A DNA stretch of 9,155 bases from Flavobacteriales bacterium (lineage in GTDB: Bacteria > Bacteroidota > Bacteroidia > Flavobacteriales > TMED113), in contig NZUB01000028.1 of the NCBI GenBank assembly GCA_002696965.1, forward strand, positions 1 to 9,155, read 5' to 3'. The position numbers and the translations under genes were made by a program. The notes beneath the pieces are model-generated. The model had not been told where the DNA came from, did not search any database, and saw only the letters and a program-made list of their open reading frames with translations. How positions within the stretch are numbered: the stretch's first letter is position 1; each line of letters begins with the position of its first letter. This document shows positions 1 through 6,299 of the stretch, piece after piece.

Positions 1-377
1 AATACTTAGAATTCTATAATGGTCCAGGGTGTCAACATATTGCAATTGCTACAGATGATATTATCCATACAGTTACGGAAATGAATAAAAGAGGAGTCGA
101 TTTTCTACATGTTCCCAAGAATTACTACGATACAGTCTTAAGTCGAGTTGGTGAAATTGACGAAAAAATATCGAAACTACGAGATTTAAGTATCTTAGTA
201 GACCGAGACGAAGAGGGATATTTATTACAAATATTTACTAAACCTGTTGAAGATCGCCCTACCTTATTTTTTGAAATTATCCAAAGAAAAGGAGCACAGT
301 CTTTTGGTAAAGGCAATTTTAAAGCACTATTCGAAGCTATAGAAAATGAACAAAAAAAACGAGGAACTTTAATTTAA
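1..377 (+). CDS. hppD: 4-hydroxyphenylpyruvate dioxygenase, C-terminal part (5' end outside window)
   Basis: This is the last third of 4-hydroxyphenylpyruvate dioxygenase, the Fe(II) enzyme that converts 4-hydroxyphenylpyruvate to homogentisate in cytosolic tyrosine catabolism. The frame is open from base 3, well upstream of the internal ATG at 81, so 81 is not the true start; 124 codons are visible. The segment NGPGCQHIAIATDD carries the second iron-binding histidine (codon 36-38). RDEEGYLLQIFTKPVEDRP and FFEIIQR follow, the latter holding the iron-binding glutamate (codon 273-275), and the GKGNFKALFEAIE block closes the C-terminal vicinal-oxygen-chelate domain. The first iron histidine must lie outside the window. 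All visible active-site residues are intact and the C-terminus has the normal ending. The usual partner hmgA is not on the visible side; instead an antiporter gene starts 6 bp downstream. Identification is firm. Confidence 0.96.
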   Translation, partial: YLEFYNGPGCQHIAIATDDIIHTVTEMNKRGVDFLHVPKNYYDTVLSRVGEIDEKISKLRDLSILVDRDEEGYLLQIFTKPVEDRPTLFFEIIQRKGAQSFGKGNFKALFEAIENEQKKRGTLI

Positions 378-383
378 ATTATC

Positions 384-1799
384 ATGGACCCATATATTCT
401 TATTATTTCATTATCATGTATCATAATAATTTCCCATTTTTTAAATATATACTCTGAAAATACCGGTGTCCCCTCAGTCCTCATTTTAATTTTATTTGGA
501 GCAATTTTACAGCTTGACACACAAATAATTGGATTTCAAATTCTCGATGAAACAACACGTAAACCACTACTGAAAGTACTAGGAGTTTCAGGTCTAATTC
601 TTATTTTACTTGAGGCTGCCTTAGATTTAAAAATTAATAAAAAAATGATTATTTCGTCTCTTCGAGCATTTTTTGTGGGTCTATTTGGTCTATTGTGCAC
701 ATCCTTTGCCATTGCATATATATTACAAGTTTTTGTAAATGACTTAGATTTATTACATGCACTATTATATTCTGTGCCACTATCAATAATTAGTAGCGCT
801 ATTATTATACCAAGCATACAAAGCTTAGATGAGGAAAAAAAATCGTTTTTAATTTATGAAAGTACATTTTCAGATGTATTAGGATTATTAATGTTTCAAG
901 TAATACTAGGATCATTAGCTACAGGAGCAGTAAAAAGTTCTTCGGAGATAATTGGCAATATTGGATTGTCTATTTTTATATCAATTATAATCAGTATTAT
1001 TTTAATATATCTTTTTCAAAAGATAAAAGGACACACTAAATTATTTTTTCTATTTTCAATACTGCTGTTATTATATTCTCTAGGTGAAATGCTACATCTT
1101 TCATCACTCCTAATTGTATTAATATTTGGAATTATTTTAAATAACTATAGTTCTATTTTTATAGGACCTTTATCTAATCTAATTGATGATGAAAAAGTAA
1201 CTTCTATCCAGAATTATTTTAAAATAATTATTATGGAAAGTGCATTTGTAGTACGTACTTTCTTTTTTATTTTATTCGGATACTATGTTTCGTTAAATTC
1301 TCTATTGAATTTCGAAGTTATTATTATTAGTTTAGTTCTTTTGGCAGCAATATACTTTATAAGATTTGTTTTGATTTTTCCTACAATGGGCGGAAGGTCA
1401 TGGCCAGAGCTCTTTTTATCACCAAGAGGATTAATTACAATTCTTCTTTTCTTCTCTATTCCTGAAGAATATGTAGTAAATGCAATATTTCATAGTGAAG
1501 TTATTCCAGGAATACTTTTGTTTATTATACTAGGAAGTGCATTAGCTATGAGTAACGCCTTGATTGGAGTGAAAAAAATAGAATTTGAAAAAAAATTATC
1601 AGAAGTTGAGGAAGAAGCTAAAAATACCAAACTTGATTCTATTAACCCTGAGGAAGATATGTTAAATAATGACATTCTACATCCTGAGGAAGACATACAA
1701 GAATTGGATGTTATAACTTCATCTGAAAAATCATTAGATAACGACATAAAAAATCTAAATGAACAAAATGCTGAAGACAATCCTCCAGTGGAGTCTTAA
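384..1799 (+). CDS. CPA-family cation/proton antiporter with acidic C-terminal tail
   Basis: This 471-residue inner-membrane protein resembles NhaP/CPA1 sodium (or potassium)/proton exchangers. Hydrophobic segments fill residues 1-395. Recognisable family landmarks are LLEAALDL (75-82), SSAIIIPS (137-144) at the place of the usual TDP motif, YESTFSD (158-164) at the place of GESLLND, a membrane arginine in ESAFVVRTFFF (R291), and SPRGLITILLFF (346-357). The aspartate of the ion-binding pair is kept (D164), but the preceding Asn is Ser (S163). Residues about 400-471 form a hydrophilic, Glu/Asp-rich tail with two 12-residue repeats. The ATG at 384 is 6 bp after the hppD stop, so co-transcription is likely, though no functional link is known. 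The stop codon overlaps that of the DUF554 gene on the other strand. Family assignment is good; ion specificity cannot be read from sequence. Confidence 0.85.
   Translation: MDPYILIISLSCIIIISHFLNIYSENTGVPSVLILILFGAILQLDTQIIGFQILDETTRKPLLKVLGVSGLILILLEAALDLKINKKMIISSLRAFFVGLFGLLCTSFAIAYILQVFVNDLDLLHALLYSVPLSIISSAIIIPSIQSLDEEKKSFLIYESTFSDVLGLLMFQVILGSLATGAVKSSSEIIGNIGLSIFISIIISIILIYLFQKIKGHTKLFFLFSILLLLYSLGEMLHLSSLLIVLIFGIILNNYSSIFIGPLSNLIDDEKVTSIQNYFKIIIMESAFVVRTFFFILFGYYVSLNSLLNFEVIIISLVLLAAIYFIRFVLIFPTMGGRSWPELFLSPRGLITILLFFSIPEEYVVNAIFHSEVIPGILLFIILGSALAMSNALIGVKKIEFEKKLSEVEEEAKNTKLDSINPEEDMLNNDILHPEEDIQELDVITSSEKSLDNDIKNLNEQNAEDNPPVES
1644..1715 (+). repeat. Two tandem 36-bp units in the antiporter tail
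   Basis: The coding sequence holds two adjacent 36-bp units, each encoding 12 residues: NPEEDMLNNDIL and HPEEDIQELDVI. The bases CCTGAGGAAGA recur exactly at 1647-1657 and 1683-1693. The rest of the unit has diverged while the spacing of Pro, Glu-Glu-Asp, the later Asp and the hydrophobic end is kept. This suggests an old in-frame duplication in the cytoplasmic acidic tail. Confidence 0.6.
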
Positions 1800-2485
1800 A
1801 ATTGCAGTTTTACTAAATATATAAATACTACAAAAATTAAAGAAGGTAACATGTTGATAGGATTAATATGTTTGTAGCCTAAAATTTGAAATCCTATTGC
1901 AAGAATTATTACTCCCCCCACAGATGTAAAATAATCTACTAAAAGTAATGGGAAAAAATCTTTGTAATAAAAAACCATAATGGTAATACCTCCTTGAAAA
2001 GCTAACATAGGAAATACAGAAAATAACACCCCAACTCCCAAAGTAGAGGCTAAAATAATAGCACTAATACCATCCATTATGCTTTTTGTATATAATATAG
2101 TTGGTGACTTTCCAAGCCCCTCGTCAATTGCACCAACAATGGTCATAGAACCTACACAGAATAATAAAAAGGCCGTTATAATAGCTTTCGAAAAATTGTC
2201 TGATTGAATATGTAATTTGTTTTTCAACTTATTTACAAAAGTGGTGATTTGAGCTGAAAGATGGATCCACTCGCCTAATAAAGTCCCACACACAATTGAC
2301 AATAAAAGTACGATAAAATCTGTGTTTTTTAGTGACATATTTAAACCTAAGACAATCGTAAAAAGGCCTATAACAAAAAAAACTTTCTTATTTAATTCAG
2401 GGTTAATCCTTTTTTTTAGAAACAAACCTATACTGCCCCCTAAAAGCACTGTCAAAACATTAAATAATGTGCCAAATGGAATCAT
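1796..2485 (-). CDS. DUF554 family membrane protein
   Basis: This is a multi-pass membrane protein of the DUF554 (YqgA/YdfK-like) family, whose function is not established. With the start at 2485 it has 229 residues. Landmarks are GTLFNVLTVLLGGSIG near the N-terminus, the family signature FCVGSMTIVGAIDEGLG (residues 109-125), SIMDGISAIILASTLGVGVLFS (136-157), QGGITI (164-169), and GGVIILAIGF followed by NMLPSL near the end. A longer reading frame starts at 2512, inside aspS, but its extra residues (MSSDLIWIK) are polar and charged and do not fit the family N-terminus. The ATG at 2485-2483 follows the aspS stop by one base and yields the expected MIPFGTLFN start. It is probably translated from the aspS transcript, though the pairing does not reveal a role. 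Its TAA overlaps the antiporter stop. Confidence 0.87.
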   Translation of the reverse strand: MIPFGTLFNVLTVLLGGSIGLFLKKRINPELNKKVFFVIGLFTIVLGLNMSLKNTDFIVLLLSIVCGTLLGEWIHLSAQITTFVNKLKNKLHIQSDNFSKAIITAFLLFCVGSMTIVGAIDEGLGKSPTILYTKSIMDGISAIILASTLGVGVLFSVFPMLAFQGGITIMVFYYKDFFPLLLVDYFTSVGGVIILAIGFQILGYKHINPINMLPSLIFVVFIYLVKLQF

Positions 2486-2486
2486 C

Positions 2487-4232
2487 TTAATCCAGATTAA
2501 GTCCGAGCTCATCTAATTGAGTGTTATCAATTTTTGATGGTGCATTTAACATTACATCCCTTCCAGAATTATTTTTTGGAAATGCAATAAAATCCCTAAT
2601 ACTATCTGAACCTGATATCACAGCACATATTCTATCTAAGCCAAATGCAATCCCACCATGAGGCGGCGCACCATATTCAAAAGCTTTCATCAAAAATCCA
2701 AACTTCTCCTGTGCTTCTTCGTCAGTAAAACCTAGTATATTAAAAACTTTTTTTTGCAAATCTTTATCATGTATTCTTATTGAACCGCCGCCAATTTCTG
2801 TGCCATTTAAAGCCATATCATAAGCATTTGCACGCACCAATTCAGGGTCTGTGTTTAATAGCTCCATGTCTTCTTCATTAGGAGAAGTAAAAGGATGATG
2901 CATGGCATGATAATTACCAGTAGTTTTATCAAGTTCAAATAATGGAAAATCTGTAATCCATACAGGTGCAAATTTATTTGGATCACGAAGATTCAATTGA
3001 TTGGCAACTTCTAGTCTTAAATTCCCAATGGCGTTTATTGTCAATTGTTCTTCGCCAGCTATAATTAAAAGCATATCTCCATCATTTGCAGAACTTACTT
3101 GCTTCCATTGCTCTAAATCAGTCAATGTAAAAAATTTATCCACTGAAGATTTGTAAGCAGAATCGTTATTAAACTTGCAATAAATTAAACCTGATGCACC
3201 AATTTGTGGTCTTTTTACCCAATCGGTTAATTTATCTATTTGTTTTCTTGAAAAACCAACACCCCCAGGAACCACAATCCCAAGTATAGATTCTGCACTA
3301 TCAAACACCTTAAAGCCCTTACCCTTACAAACAATATTTAAATCTTTAACTTTCATTTCAAACCTAAGATCAGGTTTGTCAGTACCATAGTCTTTTATGG
3401 CCTGCTGATAGGTCATCCTAGGCACTTTATTAATTTTAATGCCTTTTGTCTTAAATAAAATCTCTTTAATTAAATGCTCAAAAATATGTAATATATCTTC
3501 TGTTTTTACAAATGCCATCTCACAGTCAATTTGTGTAAACTCTGGTTGCCTATCTGCTCGAAAATCTTCATCTCGAAAACATTTGACAATTTGATAGTAC
3601 TTATCATATCCTGAAACCATTAATAATTGCTTAAAAGTTTGTGGAGATTGTGGTAGAGCATAAAATTCTCCTAAATTAAGCCGAGAGGGAACCACAAAGT
3701 CTCTTGCCCCTTCTGGTGTAGACTTAATTAAAACAGGTGTTTCTATTTCTAGAAAACCATTTTTTTTTAAAAAGTTGCGAGTATAAAAAGCTACATCTGA
3801 TCTAAGTATTATATTATCTTGAACTGGTCTTCTTCGTAGATCTAGATATCTATATTCCATCCTTAAATCATCCCCCCCATCTGTTTCATCTTCAATGGTA
3901 AAAGGAGGCGTTTTTGAGGCATTTAAAATAACCAAGGAATTTACTTCAATTTCAATTTCACCTGTTGGAATTAATTTATTTACCGATGATCTAGACACCA
4001 CTATCCCTTCAATTTTTATAACGTATTCTCTACCTAGACCTCTTGCTTTTACACATAATTCTTCGTCTGAATCCATATTAAAAACTAGCTGGGTAATTCC
4101 ATATCTATCTCTTAAATCAACAAAAGTCATACCACCCAAATTTCTTGTCTTTTGTACCCAACCACATAAAGTAACTTTGTTACTCACATGGGCAATTCTA
4201 AGTTCACCGTTATTCGCTGTTCTATAGCTCAT
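2487..4232 (-). CDS. aspS: Aspartate--tRNA ligase
   Basis: This is bacterial-type aspartyl-tRNA synthetase (581 residues, normal length), which charges tRNA-Asp with aspartate in the cytosol. The N-terminal OB-fold anticodon-binding domain covers about 1-105 (VTLCGWVQKTRNLGG). Class II motif 1 lies around FLEIETPVL (160-168). YALPQSPQTFKQLLM (191-205) leads to motif 2, FRDEDFRADRQPEFTQID (219-236). The bacterial insertion (GAD) domain spans roughly 280-410. Motif 3 is GIAFGLDRICAVISG (527-541), with the ATP-binding arginine R534. Leu32 in the RNLGG segment matches the leucine of discriminating AspRS; non-discriminating enzymes usually have His there. The enzyme is therefore probably specific for tRNA-Asp, although this rests on one position. 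It is first in a unit with the DUF554 gene and is divergent from tadA. An A9 tract on the coding strand (3760-3768) lies in the FLKKNGF region. Confidence 0.98.
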   Translation of the reverse strand: MSYRTANNGELRIAHVSNKVTLCGWVQKTRNLGGMTFVDLRDRYGITQLVFNMDSDEELCVKARGLGREYVIKIEGIVVSRSSVNKLIPTGEIEIEVNSLVILNASKTPPFTIEDETDGGDDLRMEYRYLDLRRRPVQDNIILRSDVAFYTRNFLKKNGFLEIETPVLIKSTPEGARDFVVPSRLNLGEFYALPQSPQTFKQLLMVSGYDKYYQIVKCFRDEDFRADRQPEFTQIDCEMAFVKTEDILHIFEHLIKEILFKTKGIKINKVPRMTYQQAIKDYGTDKPDLRFEMKVKDLNIVCKGKGFKVFDSAESILGIVVPGGVGFSRKQIDKLTDWVKRPQIGASGLIYCKFNNDSAYKSSVDKFFTLTDLEQWKQVSSANDGDMLLIIAGEEQLTINAIGNLRLEVANQLNLRDPNKFAPVWITDFPLFELDKTTGNYHAMHHPFTSPNEEDMELLNTDPELVRANAYDMALNGTEIGGGSIRIHDKDLQKKVFNILGFTDEEAQEKFGFLMKAFEYGAPPHGGIAFGLDRICAVISGSDSIRDFIAFPKNNSGRDVMLNAPSKIDNTQLDELGLNLD

Positions 4233-4308
4233 AATTATTATTTCTGGTAAAAGTACGAAAATGGAAGAAGAATCTGCATCATCTTCATATTTTACATAAA
4301 TTTATATT
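4233..4308. promoter_or_regulatory. Divergent promoter region between aspS and tadA
   Basis: This 76-bp AT-rich gap separates two divergent genes and must hold the start signals for both unless tadA is read from farther away. The nearest match to the Bacteroidota -7 motif (TAnnTTTG) is TACTTTTA on the - strand at 4255-4248, 15 bp before the aspS start; its last base deviates and I see no clear -33 TTG. No convincing motif at a workable distance is visible for tadA. The promoter role is inferred from gene layout. Confidence 0.35.
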
Positions 4309-4761
4309 ATGGATAATTCACACGAATTCTATATGAAAAAAGCTTTAATTGAAGCTAGAAGAGCGTCTTCTGAAGATGAGGTCCCTGTCGGGGCTATTGT
4401 TGTATATAATAATATAGTCATTGCAAAATCTTATAATTTATGCATAAAACTCTGTGATCCCACTGCACATGCTGAAATGCAAGTAATTACTGCTGCATGT
4501 GGTTATCTTAATTCGAGATATTTGGATAAATGTATATTATATACTACTCTGGAACCCTGCAGTATGTGTAGTGGAGCTATGTATTGGTCTAAATTAGGGC
4601 ATTTAGTTTATGGGGCAAAAGATGAAAAAAGAGGCTTTAGTCTATTCAAAAATCATCTTTTTCATCCTAAAACAAAAATAACCAAAGGTGTTTTGCAATA
4701 CGAATGTACTACATTACTAACTGATTTTTTTAAAAAAAAACGTAAATTGAAAGAAAAATAA
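4309..4761 (+). CDS. tadA: tRNA-specific adenosine deaminase
   Basis: TadA deaminates adenosine 34 to inosine in the anticodon of tRNA-Arg(ACG), allowing one tRNA to read several CGN codons. The 150-residue protein is a single cytidine-deaminase-fold domain of normal length. It has the zinc/catalytic motif HAE (His54, Glu56 as proton shuttle) and PCSMC (Cys84, Cys87). The substrate-side segments DEVPVGAIVV (23-32), YTTLEPCSMCSGAM (78-91) and LVYGAKDEKRG (99-109) are typical. The ATG at 4309 gives a normal N-terminus (MDNSHEFYMKKALIEA). The C-terminus is lysine-rich (FFKKKRKLKEK), partly encoded by a T7A9 homopolymer junction at 4725-4740. The bacilliredoxin gene begins 4 bp after its stop, so the two are probably co-transcribed. 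A related guanine or cytosine deaminase is the alternative, but the length and the EPCSMCSGAM context favour TadA. Confidence 0.94.
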   Translation: MDNSHEFYMKKALIEARRASSEDEVPVGAIVVYNNIVIAKSYNLCIKLCDPTAHAEMQVITAACGYLNSRYLDKCILYTTLEPCSMCSGAMYWSKLGHLVYGAKDEKRGFSLFKNHLFHPKTKITKGVLQYECTTLLTDFFKKKRKLKEK

Positions 4762-4765
4762 AATT

Positions 4766-5179
4766 ATGTATCCTGAAGAATTATGTACACCTATGAGAGC
4801 AGAGTTAACTTCCTCTGGATTCCAAGAATTAAAAACAGTTGAAGAAGTAGATAAATTGTTTACAAATAAAAATCAGACATTTTTAATTTTTATTAATTCT
4901 GTATGTGGTTGTGCTGCAGGTAGTGCACGTCCTGGAGTAATTCTATCTACAGAAAATGTTAAACGTCCTGATATATTTGCAACAGTATTTGCGGGACAAG
5001 ATAAAGAAGCGACGCAAAGAGCTAGAGAACATATGGCCCCTTATCCTCCATCTTCTCCATCAATTGCATTATTCAAAAATGGAGAAATAGTTCATTTTAT
5101 CGAAAGACATGAAATCGAAGGGAATTTAAAACATGTAATTGCTGAAAATTTAATAAACGCGTATAATCAACACTGTTAA
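4766..5179 (+). CDS. BrxA/BrxB (YphP/YqiW) family bacilliredoxin
   Basis: This 137-residue thioredoxin-fold protein belongs to the bacilliredoxin family, which in Bacillus removes bacillithiol from oxidised protein thiols in the cytosol. The N-terminus MYPEELCTPMRAELTSSGF and the redox motif VCGCAAGSARPG (46-57; Cys47 and Cys49) are diagnostic. They are followed by TVFAGQDKEATQRARE and the proline-rich turn PYPPSSPSIALFKNGE (93-108), which holds the cis-proline-like region. Cys7 and the very last residue, Cys137, are additional cysteines. The length is usual for the family. The start ATG is 4 bp behind the tadA stop, so it is probably the second gene of that unit. Whether this organism makes bacillithiol cannot be seen from the window; the true thiol partner is therefore open. 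The gene faces gatC tail to tail across 33 bp without a recognisable terminator. Confidence 0.92.
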   Translation: MYPEELCTPMRAELTSSGFQELKTVEEVDKLFTNKNQTFLIFINSVCGCAAGSARPGVILSTENVKRPDIFATVFAGQDKEATQRAREHMAPYPPSSPSIALFKNGEIVHFIERHEIEGNLKHVIAENLINAYNQHC

Positions 5180-5212
5180 GAATTAGTTTATTTCTTAAAA
5201 AGGACTGGCAAT

Positions 5213-5506
5213 TTATTGTTTTTTTATCACCTTAGGGACCTTAAAATAATCACTATTATGATTTTTAGAATTATCTAAATATGTGCCTTTAAGTTTGTTT
5301 TGACATGCTATATCTTCTCGGTATATATTAGAAATTGGGTGAATATGGCTAAGTGGTTCAATATTAGTGGTATCTACTTCTTCTAGCTTATTAATAAAAG
5401 CTATTATCTTCTTAAGATCGGAAAATAAATTTTTGACTTCTTCAGATTCTAAATTTAACTGAGATAAATCTGCTAACTTTTTAATTTTATTTTCATTTAT
5501 TTTCAT
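5213..5506 (-). CDS. gatC: Aspartyl/glutamyl-tRNA amidotransferase subunit C
   Basis: GatC is the small subunit that clamps GatA and GatB in the amidotransferase converting Glu-tRNA(Gln) and/or Asp-tRNA(Asn) to the amide form. The 97-residue product has the family pattern. An N-terminal helix (KIKKLADLSQLNLESEEV, 7-24) is followed by LKKIIAFINKLEEVDTTNIEP (31-51), then YREDI (62-66) and the C-terminal YFKVPKVI (87-94). The ATG at 5506 lies within the 3' end of the acyltransferase gene, overlapping it by 14 bp in another frame (ATGAAAATAAATGA), which suggests translational coupling. gatA and gatB are not in this window, so the complex must be completed by genes elsewhere. Which tRNA it serves here is unknown; the neighbouring AspRS looks discriminating, which would favour Gln, but this is inference. 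Confidence 0.92.
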   Translation of the reverse strand: MKINENKIKKLADLSQLNLESEEVKNLFSDLKKIIAFINKLEEVDTTNIEPLSHIHPISNIYREDIACQNKLKGTYLDNSKNHNSDYFKVPKVIKKQ

Positions 5507-6230
5507 AATTTATTAAAGCTTGGTGAATAACATTGAAAGTTAAGTTTTTTAATTCATGACCATTGGCACTCTTCATCCCAATTGTATTTATAGGTTCATG
5601 AATCAACACCCTAAAAATTCCTAAACTTAATTGTAGGTTATTCTCAGGGTATTTTCGCTTATTATCTACAAAAGTAAGGGGAATTATTGGAACTTGATTA
5701 CTAATAGCTAATTTAAAAGCACCTAATTTAAACTCATCTAACCTTATTTTTGAATCTGGAACACGTCCTTCTGGAAAAATTACAATACTTATTTGTCTTT
5801 TTAATAACTTATCTGCTTTTCGATATGCGCGAAAAGATGATAATACATCACCCCTCTTAAAAGTAATCATAGTTTTATCATAAAACCAATCAAAAAATTT
5901 AATATTACTAACATTTTTCTTTCCTAAAAAAACGAATGTGGTTGGAAAAGTAGCAAACAATAGAATAATATCAAATTTTGAAGTGTGATTAGGACAAATA
6001 ATATAGGATTTTTTTGAATCAAGGCGATAATCCATTTTCAAATGATACCAAAAACCGTTTATTATTAAAACAAATCTGCACCAATATTTACAAAAAAGAT
6101 GAAAAATCCAATATGTTTTGGGAGACTGAATGACTATAATCGCAATTGGCGAAAACATAATTAACCCAATCAGAACTGAAATCCACAACCAAGCTCTCCA
6201 CGCAACAAAAAAGACATTGAAAATTTTCAT
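5493..6230 (-). CDS. plsC: 1-acyl-sn-glycerol-3-phosphate acyltransferase (PlsC-like)
   Basis: This is a membrane-associated acyltransferase of the PlsC/LPLAT family, likely adding the second acyl chain to lysophosphatidic acid to form phosphatidic acid. The 245-residue protein starts with an amphipathic to hydrophobic segment (about 8-35) that should anchor it in the inner membrane. The catalytic HX4D motif is NHTSKFD (81-87; His82, Asp87). The acyl-acceptor region follows around KRGDVLSSFRAYRK (125-138), and the phosphate-binding motif is FPEGRVPDS (152-160). The last block is VPIIPLTF (180-187). FPEGRV in place of the more common FPEGTR is a difference of a kind familiar from Bacteroidota homologues. 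The ATG at 6230 faces trpS across a 69-bp gap, and its TGA lies inside the start of gatC. Other lysophospholipid or ornithine-lipid acyltransferases share these motifs, so the exact acceptor is uncertain. Confidence 0.87.
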   Translation of the reverse strand: MKIFNVFFVAWRAWLWISVLIGLIMFSPIAIIVIQSPKTYWIFHLFCKYWCRFVLIINGFWYHLKMDYRLDSKKSYIICPNHTSKFDIILLFATFPTTFVFLGKKNVSNIKFFDWFYDKTMITFKRGDVLSSFRAYRKADKLLKRQISIVIFPEGRVPDSKIRLDEFKLGAFKLAISNQVPIIPLTFVDNKRKYPENNLQLSLGIFRVLIHEPINTIGMKSANGHELKNLTFNVIHQALINYENK

Positions 6231-6299
6231 AGAAAAGTAAAGTTATAACTTATTATAAATCTATTTTATGTATTTTAGATTTTTATATAATTTTCAAAA
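6231..6299. promoter_or_regulatory. Divergent promoter region between plsC and trpS
   Basis: This 69-bp, very AT-rich gap lies between two divergent starts and presumably carries both promoters. It holds a perfect 12-bp palindrome, AAGTTATAACTT, at 6240-6251, close to the plsC start. On the - strand the same stretch includes TAACTTTA, a near match to the Bacteroidota -7 motif. On the + strand only degenerate matches (TAGATTTT, TAATTTTC) are seen before trpS. I see no T-box or other attenuator of the kind found upstream of some synthetase genes; the leader is too short. The regulatory role is inferred from layout. Confidence 0.35.

Noticed and set aside
81..377. Treating the ATG at 81 as a short separate gene.
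   Set aside because: The same frame is open to the left edge and encodes the iron-histidine segment of 4-hydroxyphenylpyruvate dioxygenase; the ATG is internal.
384..4232. Reading the antiporter, DUF554 protein and aspS as one functional module.
   Set aside because: The antiporter is on the opposite strand from the other two, and the only link is tight packing.
4263..4288. GAAGA...TCTTC inverted repeat in the aspS/tadA gap.
   Set aside because: Only a 5-bp stem around a 10-plus-base centre, with no T-run; too weak for an operator or terminator.
4297..4304. TAAATTTA before tadA as a -7 promoter element.
   Set aside because: It ends 4 bp before the ATG, which would put the transcript start inside or past the start codon, and its last base deviates from the motif.
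5180..5230. CAATTTATTG followed by T7 as a terminator for the bacilliredoxin gene.
   Set aside because: The stem is 4 A/T-rich pairs with a 2-base loop, which cannot form a stable hairpin, and the T-run lies within gatC.
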